64,000 nt of DNA from Aculops lycopersici (taxonomy: Eukaryota > Arthropoda > Arachnida > Trombidiformes > Eriophyidae): contig WNKI01000003.1 of assembly GCA_015350385.1 (NCBI GenBank), forward strand, positions 250,644 through 314,643. The letters run 5' to 3'. The notes beneath the pieces are model-generated. The model was not told the DNA's origin. It saw only the letters and a program-made list of their open reading frames with translations, and did not search any database. The position numbers and the translations under genes are program-made. Positions within the stretch are counted from its first letter, which is position 1, and every line of letters begins with the position of its first letter. Shown here piece after piece: positions 31,078 through 41,709 of this stretch.

Positions 31078-32589
31078 CTATTCGCGACAATAGGCTCGGT
31101 TGCTGTAGGGCATATTATGGCTATTGTAAACTGATGCCGTGTTTCTCTCCGACTCAATTCGGTCACGTTTCCGCTTGTGGATCATGCAAGCAATCATGGC
31201 TATGATGGCAGCCATTAATAGGAGACTAGCTAACGAGATTGCGATGGCAAACTTCCTTAGTGACATACAAAAGTCCTTCTCCGATTGCTGGTTTTTGGAA
31301 CTCTTCTCGCCACTTCCGTCGGCATTCTCACGTTCGGGATCCTCGGCGGTGCTAGCAGCCATCATCGGATCTCTGCTATTGTCGGCCGCCCCAACCTCAC
31401 TACCAACTGGCGAAGACTCGTCCACATTTAGACCTGAAATAACCTCGATATTCATCGACTTTGGCTCTGGTTTCACGAGCTCACCTGTTGCGTCGAGCTC
31501 GCCGCCGTCGATCCAACGCTTGTGGCGACCATGAATATCGTTCGATCCATCGACTTGCTTGTAGTTTCTCTGGAACTTCCTGTCGCCCTCGCAATTGGGA
31601 GGCACATGCTGACATCCGCCTTCGCGGAAGCACAACCTCACGTTGCATTGGTAATAAACCGACGAGGTGTAGGGAAATTTATGGGCTTGAAAGGTGACTG
31701 AGGCTCGGGTCAAGTTGGCTGCATAGTGGAATTGGGGCATTATCTCCTCGTCTACTGGGCAACCATAATCATCGAGCAATGGTTGCTCGCCCCAGTTCAT
31801 TCCGTCGCGAACTAAACAATTGGTCACTAGCATGCCATAGACATCCTGGTCTTCGAGTGAGATAACTAAATGCAACTCGTCGCCGATTCTAACATTTTCT
31901 GCCGCCACCTCGTGGCTGAGATCATTGGCACTGTATATTTTCATCGAGCAAGCTGGCATTGCAGCCGAACCAATAACCGCCGGAGTTGATTGAGTCAGAT
32001 TAACGCTCAGCTTTTGCTCATGATTTGTAATCGTGCGCTCTTTTGTTTGATAGCGACATCTAATATGATAGCCGCGACCTTGATTTGTTACCAATCGCCT
32101 ATGTGGCTGAACCATAACTGTATTAAAGTACTCAACTCCATCCTCGACATCCGAGCTCATGGTGTTGCACGACTTTAGCGGCAAGTAATAGGTGATATTT
32201 GGTGTCAGCTGGTGGTATTCAGTCATACAAGTGGAGTTTTTGCTCAATCCCTTTGGATAGATCATTCCGTTGAATCCATGTGCAGTGGTTATGGTTACAA
32301 CAATATTGTCACTGTTACATTGTATTTGCACATCGCTTAATGTGTCGCCAAATTGCCTACTATTTGAGGGACTCTTATGGCTCACCGTTTGCTCCATCAG
32401 TGGCGCAGATCTCGACAAAAGAGGCAGCTCACCTGTTGCTTGCTGATTCGTGGCTGCCGCTGCTGGCGGCTCCATGGTGACCGACGATGACGCGGAGGAG
32501 TAGAAAGCTTGGGTTCCATTGATGGATAAGGTGAAAATCACAGCGGCCAACAATGTGAAAAGTTGTCTTTGAGCGACTTGAGACTTCAT
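31078..32589 (-). CDS. Zona pellucida (ZP) domain transmembrane protein, cuticle-type
   Basis: A single-exon 503-residue protein. A hydrophobic signal peptide occupies about 1-28. A low-complexity spacer follows, then a ZP domain (about 86-340) with regularly spaced cysteines (IQCNSDNIVVTI, FNGMIYPKG, YHIRCRYQ, CSMKIYS, VTNCLVRDG, DDYGCPVD). A furin-type site RHKR lies near residue 355, one transmembrane helix at about 447-470, and a short basic cytoplasmic tail (HKRKRDR). This is the layout of the arthropod ZP family (dusky, miniature, piopio, papillote), which polymerise at the apical surface and link epidermis to cuticle. I cannot assign the exact ortholog. Furin cleavage before the TM is known to release such proteins for polymerisation. 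Confidence 0.88.
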   Translation of the reverse strand: MKSQVAQRQLFTLLAAVIFTLSINGTQAFYSSASSSVTMEPPAAAATNQQATGELPLLSRSAPLMEQTVSHKSPSNSRQFGDTLSDVQIQCNSDNIVVTITTAHGFNGMIYPKGLSKNSTCMTEYHQLTPNITYYLPLKSCNTMSSDVEDGVEYFNTVMVQPHRRLVTNQGRGYHIRCRYQTKERTITNHEQKLSVNLTQSTPAVIGSAAMPACSMKIYSANDLSHEVAAENVRIGDELHLVISLEDQDVYGMLVTNCLVRDGMNWGEQPLLDDYGCPVDEEIMPQFHYAANLTRASVTFQAHKFPYTSSVYYQCNVRLCFREGGCQHVPPNCEGDRKFQRNYKQVDGSNDIHGRHKRWIDGGELDATGELVKPEPKSMNIEVISGLNVDESSPVGSEVGAADNSRDPMMAASTAEDPERENADGSGEKSSKNQQSEKDFCMSLRKFAIAISLASLLLMAAIIAMIACMIHKRKRDRIESERNTASVYNSHNMPYSNRAYCRE

Positions 32590-34004
32590 TTCGTTGGTCC
32601 TGTTGGTTTATATTTTGTTAGATTTTAGTTTAGAGTATTTCAGTTGATTAGCTTAATTTTCTATTGATTATGATGAATATAATAACGTTAAATTGATAAA
32701 TAGAATGTAGTAGATAGAATTTATGGAAAAAATAAATATATCACAAGTTGAACGAATAAATCAACAACAATAGGTGGTTTCGATCGCGCTATCAACTCGC
32801 TCCGGCTTCGATGTCATAACTCTCAAGCTCGCCGATGCATCCGGTTTTTTACAACTTTTCTCGATTTTTGATAACTTGAGGGCAAGTTGAAAAATGATCT
32901 GACTGGACGACAAATTGACTCGCGCGCGTTCAGTTCACTGCGGGTCACTGACTGCCACTTGTTGCTTGGTTGGTTTCGTCTACTAGTTTTGTCAAATACC
33001 ACACTATCTCAAAATGAGCGAAAGAACGATCCTCCGATCGATCGCTGCGGTGATGCGTAACTAATAGCCGCCAAGACTTCGGGGAGCAATTGAACGTCAC
33101 TCGGTGTGTAGATGCAACCTGTTGAAGTTCTAGTACCACGACCACAGCTACAACTAAAACTTAATCAACCTCACGGCCGCAGGGTTCACAAAGATGACAC
33201 CAACTTCCGATCGATGAACAGGACTCTTGAGAGTTGGTTATTTGCTTGCTCGCTCGCTTGCTTGATTGCGTATAACGCAGACTGGGGAGGTCTGGTCTAT
33301 GTGAACTTTATGTGTCTTTCTCTTTCTGTCTCTTTTGCTGCGGATCGCCAAGACTATCGGCGAGTGGCTGTATAGAGTGACTGAAGATTTGATCTAGACC
33401 GCTTGTTGTCGTTGATGTAATCGTTATATCGCTACTTGTTGCTGGAGTTTTGTTCCTTTGTGCTTCAGAGACAATGGACTTCTTAACTCGCTCGACGCTG
33501 CTGAAAATCTAGATGTCGACAGGAACTTGGCAGAGAAAAGCAACTAGCTAACCAACCAACTAACTAACTAACTGACTATTTGAGCAACTCGCCCAACTTC
33601 TGCCCACTGACCACACAACAGCTAAAACATTGACAACATAACCAAACACTAGCTCTCGGTTATCTTGAACTTGAAACTTCGTTGGGAGACAACGCAACTT
33701 CAACAGGAGACCAAACAGCAACAGGCCAAAAATTTAGGAGAGAGCAGGAAAGTACAACTCACTTGGCCAGATTTTACTCTCAAAACGCGCGACCCAGAAG
33801 ACAACTGAGGACAACAAGAATGAGTTCTCCTGTTGCGGCGCCGATTACGGTTGCATTTGAGATAGCAGCAGCGACACCAGCATTAGATAGAATCGTGAGA
33901 TTCAGGTGAGTGGTTAGTAGAAAGCGACTTGTTGCTGGCGCAACTTTGATCATCATAATCAGGCGCCAGCGTCTTTCTGTGGCGAGTGGGAGTGTTTCAA
34001 GTGG

Positions 34005-34022
34005 CACACACACACACACACA
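34005..34022. repeat. (CA)9 microsatellite
   Basis: An uninterrupted CA dinucleotide tract in the ZP upstream region. It creates a spurious Cys/Val-rich open frame on the opposite strand. Confidence 0.8.
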
Positions 34023-34448
34023 GCAGGCGCATAGGCAGACACAATTGGTCTCGCCATTGCCGCGGTGTCGGCCTGGCGTCTTTGGAAAGCAAGGAGTTTG
34101 GCAAGTTTCTACTCGGCCGAGAATGTGACTGTCCACTTTCAAGGTTGGATTCTCCACCGCAGCTGCCGTTGAATCCGACAAGGCAATTGGCGTGAACTTA
34201 CGGGACTGGCCGGCTCACAGACGGAAACATGGATTCCTCTATCCATTTGTAGGACTCATTTGCTTTCCCTCCTTCTGTGCGACCAGCCAGCTAGCCAACA
34301 AGCTTCACCTGGCCCTTGATGCTTGTGTTGCCTCGCGAGCCAACGGGACACACAAAGCAACGGGATAGTTGGAGGAAACCAATTTACACAGATCAAAAGA
34401 AAGAGGCAACACTCGCAGCAACAGGTAGAGCCAACCGACTGACTGGCT

Positions 34449-34474
34449 GATAGATAGAAAGATAGATAGATAGA
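34449..34474. repeat. (GATA)n tetranucleotide repeat
   Basis: Five to six GATA/TAGA units with one interruption (GAAA) in the ZP upstream region. Confidence 0.75.
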
Positions 34475-37398
34475 CGAACAAACCGACTTGCTAGTCAGTT
34501 GGCGCATACAAATGATTTCGATTTGGCGAGACCAACTGAAAGCTCGAGCGGCCGCCACTTGTTGATGTCCGAACTGGCTAGCTTGATCGCTCGCTCGCCA
34601 GCAACTCGCTCGGTGATCATTATCAGCCTCTCTATTGTTGGCGGCATTGATTTTCGCACCGCCGGAGCTCAAATAGTCGCTTCAACTTCCTCTACTCGTT
34701 TGCGCCACTTATCAGGAAGGGAAAGAGACGAAAGGAATAGATGAGGCAGGATGATCGTGCCAAGAGCAGTCTTTGGCGGGTTTGAAGTGTGGCCACATTA
34801 AGAAATTGGGATTACAAGTATTAGTGTGGTTGTAGGAAATTTGGGAAATTGGAGAGGCGCAAATTGCTCGTCTTCGCTTGACTTTGTGCCAATACATATC
34901 ATCAGCATCTCGTCCTATTGCACCTCTAATGAAGCTGGTAAGCCTAGATGGCAAGAACGATGAGTCGGGTTATAATTTAGGTTACAATCAAACCAGCGCT
35001 TCTGTAGTTTGAAGATGTTCCATCGATTGGTCGATTTGTGATGCTGCCGCTGCTGCTTATGAAGATGATGAAGATGATAATGATAATCAAACTTGAATTT
35101 TAGAAAAAGATGAAGGTTACAAATTGGAGTAAAAATTGACTTATGGTCCGCGAGGCGAACAGGTTAACATGAATTTCGCTGATTACACTGCTCAGGTTTC
35201 ATTCTCGTGAGCTAGATTTTATCGCCTCGGTGGTAGTTGTTGTCATTTTCCAACTTTTGTGGCGGCAGTAGAATGGAAAAGCGGCAACAGATCTCTGACT
35301 CGAAGAATCAGGAGATCTGTTGACTGAAGTTAAGGAAAAACTAAACCAACGGTAAGGAGGATAATGGACTCAAGACGCTTGCCTCCAGTATAATGACACT
35401 AGCGCCACAGGTAGCCGCTCGCGAGATCGACATCCAGTAAAACTTACCTCGCTGTGAGCAGTGGAGTTCATGCTGCAGCATCACGGTAGATTCAAGTTGA
35501 TTCAAGAGGAAATTCTATGTCAAGTAACGGATTTTTGATATACACCGAGAGGCTGCCATCTATTAGATGACGCATAGACTCTTGTACAAACTCAATATAC
35601 TTCACTCTCCGTTCACTTCCACTGGATTTTAACTCAATTTTCTCCAAATGTGTGGACTTTTTCTCTCTTTCCTTCACTATTAAATCACTTCACTATGCTG
35701 ACCATTTGACCGACTCGAAAGAAAAGAACAAGTGGCATCGCGTTAAGGTATTGGACACAATGGACTTGCCAAGTGCAACTTGCTCTCCCCTCGCTACATG
35801 TGTCTAAATTCCCTCTCACCTGACAATCAATCAATCTGCGCCGAATGGCGGTGGTGGCGGAAAGACCATTCAGTCGGTGACTTCAATCCTAGAATCCAAT
35901 GTTTAGATTCACCTACATCTAGTCACAATTGTGTGTGTTCGACTCACCTTTTTGATGGATTTCTTTTTCTCTAGAACACTAGAGATCCAATGATTTTTGC
36001 TTCGAGCGCAACTCTCCTATTCGACAATCTCGACAATCTCGATTTCTCCTCTCCTTTTTCTCTTGAGGTTTTAACAGTCTTGACTCTAATTTTTACGCCA
36101 CTAAGCCGAGACCTTGAAAATTCTAGGTTACTAACTTCAACTTTCTATCTATTTATTTCTTATGTTTCAGTTCAACTTGTGTCGAGTTTTCTTATATCAC
36201 AAAGGCGATGCTTTGGCTACTTTGATTCTGGAGGACAACAGGGAAAACTGAGACAATTCTAGACTCAATCTCTTACCTCAGTATCTCGTTTTTAATCTGA
36301 CTCAGATATACATAAAACAATGGCTTGGAAGAATAGGCATGTATTACGTCTGATTTCGGAACCTCAGGTGGATCAATGTGAAACTTTTGGTCACGACTCG
36401 GAAAAGTCAGAGCAAAAAGACAAACACAATCCTTTTGAGAAACTAGTTAGCTTGCCAATGCGAAAGTACAATCAGAAAGCGACGCGCATAATGGGCACTT
36501 GGCAAAAACCACAGGTGGATTTAGACTCGCTACCACCAACATTGAGACAACAAAAAACCATTCGACTCTCTCTTTCTCGCTCTCTCACTCGCGCAACTCT
36601 TTTAGCAACTCCTCCGAGTCGCTAACACGACGAGACTTAGCGACAACATTACAGCCACCTGCTCTTCGTGGTCTCGTTATCGTCGTATCAACTTTTCTTT
36701 GAGCTGGCCAAAGCTGGAAACCACCTAAGACTAAGAAAGAGAATGACGATGGCTTTAGCACGTTCGGATTGAGAATCGTGTGGGCGGCAAACAAGCAGGT
36801 AAGCGAGTGAATTAGCGAGCAATCGCCAGGTGGGTTGCCAGTGATTGCTTAGTTCGAACGCTTTCATCGTCACCATCGCTCACACGAGCTTGATGTTGGT
36901 GGCGAACCGAACTCCTTGAGAGTATTCAACCTGTTTGCTACTATGAGCATCGATATGACTACGCCCACTAGCTGAACAAACTGGGATTGTGTGGTCGTAC
37001 TCAAAGAACCTCCGACTGTGGCCTTTTTTCCCTATTTTCAATTTTTCGCGCACCCAAGCAAACATCAACCTTTATTTGGCTCGTGCCAATCTAGCCCTCG
37101 CATCACATTCATTAATTTGAGCATTCAGATCAACTCTCAACTTGCAACTCAAATGATCAAATATTTTTCGAAATACAAGATTTAGCGTGTTATATGTGAC
37201 ATCCGACCACGAGTGGCGACACCGAATGGGGTGTCCCACTCGCGTCAAGCTCGCGTTCGTTCCGTTCATTTTAATAATAGTAATATGATTTCATTTTGTG
37301 ATGTTATTTCGTCTTGTGATAATGATGACGTTGAGGATATTACAAATTTCAAACTAATTGAATAATTGAATCGAAATAGATTTATTGGGTTGATTTTC

Positions 37399-38898
37399 CT
37401 AATTTCTAGCATACGGCTCGAAGCGTCTTGCACCGCCAAAGCCGCCACCGTTGTTGTGATTTCCATATGAGGGTTTGCTCGGACCATAGCCGCCGCCGTT
37501 CGAGTGGTGGTTGTTGTTGTTGTTGTTGTGATAATTGTTGTTGTGGAATCCATTTTGCCTACCGTAAGATCCTCCGCCGCCGTTGCCTCTATATCCGCGA
37601 CCCATAGGGTTACCATAACGTCTTCTTTGTGGACCAGAGTTTCGGCCCATCGGAATCATAGCAAGTAATTTTGGATTAATTTGTTGCTGCGCCTCGCGGA
37701 GAACGTCGACTAAATCGCTAGCTTGCTTCGCGTTAGCCCTAGTGAAGAATGTGTATGCAGTTCCGCGTCTATCCCTACGACCTGTTCTACCAATTCTATG
37801 GACATAATCTTCGCTATTGTTTGGATAATCATAATTGACAACATACTTGACATCGTCAACATCTAAACCTCTAGCGGCGACATCCGTGGCTACTAATGTC
37901 GTCGAGTGACCATCACGAAATTGTCTTAATACGTAGTCTCTTTCTTGCTGGGATTTATCGCCATGAATGCACATGGTCACGAGACCTCGACTCCTAAGCT
38001 GTTTGGTGACATCGTCTACTTTTCGTTTAGTTTCAGCGAATATAATTGTCTTGTTCTGTGCAGATTCTTGTCTAATTTCAGATAATAATTGCATCAACTT
38101 GGGCATCTTGTCCATCTCCTCGCAGACATCTATGATTTGTGTAATGTTGTGATTAGCTGTCAATTGTAATGCTCCTATGTTGATTTGCACATAACTTTTA
38201 AGAAAATCCTCAGCTAAAGCACGAACCTCTTTTGGCCAAGTGGCACTCCACATTAGTGTTTGTCTGTTCTCATTGGTTATCTTGCCGATGATATTTCTAA
38301 TTTGTGGTTCAAAACCCATGTCTAGCATACGATCAGCTTCGTCCAAGACCAAATAGCTAACATCATTCATTGATAGAACATTACATTCCATGAGATCGAT
38401 CAATCGGCCCGGTGTTGCAATAATGACAGGTGGCCTTTGGTTTCTGCATTCTCTAATCTGTCCTCCCTTTGGTGCACCGCCAAAGATACAAACCGAGCGA
38501 TGGTAGTCAAACTCCTGAGCCACTTGCTGAATTTGTTGGGCCAGCTCACGAGTTGGCGCCAATACTAGCACCGTGGGCCCCTCATAACGATGTCCACGTG
38601 GCTTTTGGTATTGAACTTTATCAATGTGCATGAATGCAGGTAGCATGTAGGCAAGCGTTTTTCCTGAGCCAGTTTGCGCAATACCAACCAAATCGCGCCC
38701 GGTGACTGCAACTGGCCAACTCGTTGCCTGAATCGTGGTTGGTTTAACGAAATTTTGCCTCTTTAAAGAGTTAGCAATTCTAGTTGGCCATTGAATATCG
38801 TCTATACTCATGGCCGGTGGAGGCACATCAGTACCTCGAATTGTAATATCATTGGCCCTAAGATACTCTTCTGCTGATTGTGGTTGAGGTGGATCCAT
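37399..38898 (-). CDS. DEAD-box RNA helicase, DDX5/DDX17 (p68/Rm62) type
   Basis: A single-exon 499-residue protein. All helicase motifs are visible in order: Q motif (QNFVKPTTIQ), motif I AQTGSGKT, Ia PTRELAQQ, Ib TPGRLID, II DEAD, III SAT, IV IIFAETKRK, V ATDVAARGLDV and VI HRIGRTGR. The phrases TLMWSATWPKEVRALAEDFLK and NINPKLL-type linker identify the DDX5/DDX17/DBP2 group. A short C-terminal tail is rich in Gly, Asn, His and Tyr (RGYRGNGGGGSYGR), probably for RNA binding or condensation. The N-terminus starts almost directly at the core, about 60 residues shorter than human DDX5. Roles known for the family are splicing, transcription co-activation and miRNA processing. It diverges from the PP1-docking gene. 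Confidence 0.94.
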   Translation of the reverse strand: MDPPQPQSAEEYLRANDITIRGTDVPPPAMSIDDIQWPTRIANSLKRQNFVKPTTIQATSWPVAVTGRDLVGIAQTGSGKTLAYMLPAFMHIDKVQYQKPRGHRYEGPTVLVLAPTRELAQQIQQVAQEFDYHRSVCIFGGAPKGGQIRECRNQRPPVIIATPGRLIDLMECNVLSMNDVSYLVLDEADRMLDMGFEPQIRNIIGKITNENRQTLMWSATWPKEVRALAEDFLKSYVQINIGALQLTANHNITQIIDVCEEMDKMPKLMQLLSEIRQESAQNKTIIFAETKRKVDDVTKQLRSRGLVTMCIHGDKSQQERDYVLRQFRDGHSTTLVATDVAARGLDVDDVKYVVNYDYPNNSEDYVHRIGRTGRRDRRGTAYTFFTRANAKQASDLVDVLREAQQQINPKLLAMIPMGRNSGPQRRRYGNPMGRGYRGNGGGGSYGRQNGFHNNNYHNNNNNNHHSNGGGYGPSKPSYGNHNNGGGFGGARRFEPYARN

Positions 38899-39920
38899 TC
38901 TGTAATTTCAGTTCCTTAGTTTGGGATAATCTGGCGATAGTCCAATAGAATTTTTCCTATGTATATGAGTGATACAAATTTAAGAAATAATTAGATGGTG
39001 TCTAATTGTTAGGTAGAGATAATGTTGTTGTTGATTAATTGATTGATAGATTATAGATAATTATGATGAGATTTAAATGTAGTTTTGGTATAGCCCAAAG
39101 CGTACAACGTGTACTGGTTGTTGGAAATGATGGGATCTCTGTTTAATAATGAGAGGGAGAGATAGAATGGAATAGAGGAGCTGCAATGAGAAGACGCATG
39201 CATCGATAAGGGAACGAACGCATGTATTTCTGTATGCGCTGTCGAGAGCATGTGATGTGCAAGAGCGTGCACCGAAGTGCGCTGCCGCCGCAGCCGCAAT
39301 GGACAGGAGAGTCGCTGCTGAATCTGCTGCCGCTGCCAGTGCGCCACTGTTGGGCAAGCCTAAAGGGCCAGGCAAGCAGTTTTAGGTTGACGAAGGGGAA
39401 GAGCCTCTGTTGCTGCGTAACAGCTTACTTCAGTCAGCCCGAAATATTGGAGGCCGCTGGGCCAAAGCGACAACGTCGTCGTCGTCGCTGCTGCAGTCGA
39501 CGGAGTCGTCGAGGAATCGCTCGTTAGACATAACACACACTCACACTAGCAAAGCGCAACGTCGACTTGAATTTCCCCCTTGCCTTTCGCAGGGCCAACT
39601 TTTGGAGAAGTCGCCAGTCTGTGCGAACGAAAAGAGAATTAGAATGTCGCACCATCTCAACTTTTCGACAACCAACTGTAGTTGCTGGCGGTAGGCAGCA
39701 GTTGTAAAGCGCGAAGCGCAGCCAATGCTGATTGTATGCTTCACGAAAGACTGCAGTGCCGCAGACAATTCTGCTCCCTTTTTTCCACTTCTCCCTCTCT
39801 GTCTGTCCATTTTTCTGCAGCAACATTCTGATCTCCACTGCCAACGAGTCTCCTCCATTGGCTGCTGCTGCTACGGGAAAAAGCACGCTTTTCTTCCCAA
39901 CAAACAGTAAAAACAACACT

Positions 39921-39967
39921 CACACACACACACAAAGCAACTAACATTTTAAACAACAACAACAACA
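39921..39967. repeat. (CA)n and (AAC)n microsatellites
   Basis: A CA dinucleotide run (39921-39934) and, 17 bp later, five AAC triplets (39952-39967), in non-coding DNA. Confidence 0.75.
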
Positions 39968-40260
39968 GAAGCAGCAAAAGCAACGAATGCATTGCTAACG
40001 GCAGTGAAGTGCAAAGCCAGTGCACTTTTATCGGCAACCGCTGCCACTAGCCAACTGCAAAAGCGCTCGGCCAGTACAAAAGTTGTAGCGACGTAAACAG
40101 CAACCACCTCACCACTAACCATTACAACTTTAGTCTATTAATCTCATCTGATTCTAACCTACATTGTAGATTCACAAAGTAAAATCTTCATCAGACTACC
40201 AGAAAGACATATATGAATTGATTATCAATTTATCATTGTTAGAAAACCAAATCTTTCGCT

Positions 40261-40270
40261 TATATAAAAC
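40261..40270 (+). promoter_or_regulatory. Candidate TATA box of the PP1-docking gene
   Basis: TATATAAAAC about 250 bp before the ATG at 40522, with ACCATCGTCA about 25-30 bp downstream as a possible initiator. Spacing fits a core promoter; no direct proof. Confidence 0.4.
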
Positions 40271-40521
40271 TTGATACTATAGCACCATCGTCAAAACTAT
40301 TCGAGAAAGTGAAAAGACAGTCAGCATCGAAATCATCTATCCAAAAGTAATATATAAATCTTGTGTGTTATTATCGAAAGCAAAAAACTATTGTTGCTTG
40401 ATACCAGTGAACTCAAGTCATTTAATGTAAAATCCAAAAATTAATTGGCTCATCAAGGAGAAAAGTTTTTACTCTCAACAGTTATTGCAAAAGTAAAAGT
40501 ACAGATACAATCTAAACCATC

Positions 40522-41709
40522 ATGTCAACATCTTCGTCAGTAATGATAGAAAGTCGAGATGCAGACAATATCTGTGGTATTGGAAGTAGTAGTGGTAGTA
40601 GTAGCAACAGTAGCACTGATGCTTCGGTTGTAGCGAGAAAGTTAGCAGCTGCCGAGTCGAGGAGAGCGAGAAATGCCGCAAGAGATCTAAGAAGCCGTTT
40701 GTTTAGTGACTCATCGGATGAGGTTAGTGTTGTTATATAAAACCTTCCCAAGTTATATATACATATCACCCATACCTTGTTTTGCTTGAATAACTCACAC
40801 AAACTAACCCTACGATCTACCCTTGTTGTGCCAATCTAACTCTCCAATCACTTTACACTAACTACGATCGTCGATTATGAACAGGCTCCAAAGGGTATCC
40901 TGAAAAACGGGGGCCGTATTCCGACAAAGCGCTCCGCTTCGGAATGCGTCGACGATCTTGCACAAATTATGGCAGATCTCAATCTAACCATCCAAGATTT
41001 GTCTAACAGTCGCTACTGTCCACTCCATCATCGTCATCAGCGTTATTCGTCCGTCAACGAAGAAGAAGAAGAGGAGAGGGAGGATGAAGACAACGAGGAT
41101 CATAATGATGCCGATGATGATGACGATGGCGAGGAGTACGAAGACGACCACTCTAATCTTGGTGACGAGGAACTAGAGGGTAAGCTGGTTAAGAAGGATA
41201 ACAACAGTAAAATCAAGATGGGTAAAACTAACAACACCAACAAGAGATGTGATTGCAACTTAAGTCAAAGTGGTGATAGCGACATTGGATGTAGCCTAAA
41301 CAAGCCAAAAAAGTCTGTCCGTTTCAACGATCATGTGTATGAGGCTTTCTACTTTGCCGCTCGACTTTACGATCGACGAGACTTTGTCAAGTATCATTTC
41401 AGCTCCAGGCATCATCCACCACCGAAACAGCAAAGTAATAAGTCGAAAAAGAACAAGAATAAGAAGAAAAAGTCGTCATCCAATAGTAACAGCAGCAAAA
41501 AGTCGATGGATGACAGCAGCAACACCAACAATAATAACCAGGACTCCAATCCTCAAACTCAAATCAATGGAGCAGCTGGGTATAAACCAACTAAATCTCA
41601 GCGAGCTAAACAATCCAAAAGGGATAAGTTAAAGCAGCGTAGAAGATCTGAAACTAATAGTGATGACCAAGGTTATTGCTCATCGTTGCATAGTTCTTAT
41701 GACAGTTAG
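40522..41709 (+). CDS. Unrecognised acidic/Lys-rich protein with SILK-like and RVxF protein phosphatase 1 docking motifs
   Basis: Two exons: 40522-40722 and 40885-41709 (162-bp GT-AG intron, phase 0), giving 341 residues. I recognise no domain. Exon 1 encodes a Ser-rich segment and RKLAAAESRRARNAARDL. Exon 2 opens with APKGILKNGG (GILK, a SILK-type PP1 motif, at 71-74), then a long acidic run (about 126-165), then KPKKSVRFNDHVYEAFYFAARL with KSVRF (210-214) matching the RVxF PP1-binding consensus. A Lys/Asn-rich tail follows. SILK placed N-terminal to RVxF is the known arrangement in several PP1 regulators. Inhibitor-2 also has KGILKN and RKLAAAE strings, but in the opposite order, and the rest does not match. 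AATAAA is at 41947. The gene is real by splicing and composition; the function is inferred. Confidence 0.75.

Larger units (their letters stand above)
32600..35447 (-). other. Candidate long 5' UTR intron of the ZP gene
   Basis: Minus-strand donor GCGAG|GTAAGTTTTAC at 35447 and acceptor AAACCAACAG|GACC at 32600, ten bases before the ZP ATG. This would make an untranslated first exon near 35448-35700. Splice sites are seen; pairing is inferred. Confidence 0.3.
32590..37398. other. 4.8-kb non-coding region upstream of the ZP gene
   Basis: The longest gap in the window. No frame has a recognisable family or a convincing composition; two ORFs of about 90-100 codons (35990-36262 and 36320-36625, plus) start with ATG but look like nothing I know. 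It contains a (CA)n tract (34005-34022), a GATA repeat (34449-34474), and short runs of CTCG/CTTG. A donor on the minus strand at 35447 and an acceptor at 32600 suggest a long 5' UTR intron of the ZP gene. Regulatory DNA for a developmentally controlled gene is the simplest reading. Confidence 0.45.
38899..40521. other. Divergent intergenic region between the DDX5-like helicase and the PP1-docking gene
   Basis: About 1.6 kb. It has a (CA)n tract (39921-39934), an (AAC)n tract (39952-39967), and a TATATAAAAC box at 40261-40270 that may drive the plus-strand gene. Minus-strand AATTACAG|AATGG just before the helicase ATG is a weak candidate acceptor for a 5' UTR intron. No coding frame supported. 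Confidence 0.45.

Noticed and set aside
33780..34181. A 133-codon minus-strand ORF with a Cys/Val block
   Set aside because: The Cys/Val block is simply the (CA)n microsatellite in translation, and the rest is not protein-like.
35990..36625. Two plus-strand ORFs of about 90-100 codons starting with ATG in the ZP upstream region
   Set aside because: No family, no splice or promoter context, and ORFs of this size are expected by chance in 4.8 kb at this base composition.
36780..36805. A strong plus-strand splice donor (AAGCAG|GTAAGC)
   Set aside because: The next plus-strand gene starts at 40522, across the minus-strand helicase gene, so no sensible partner exon exists.
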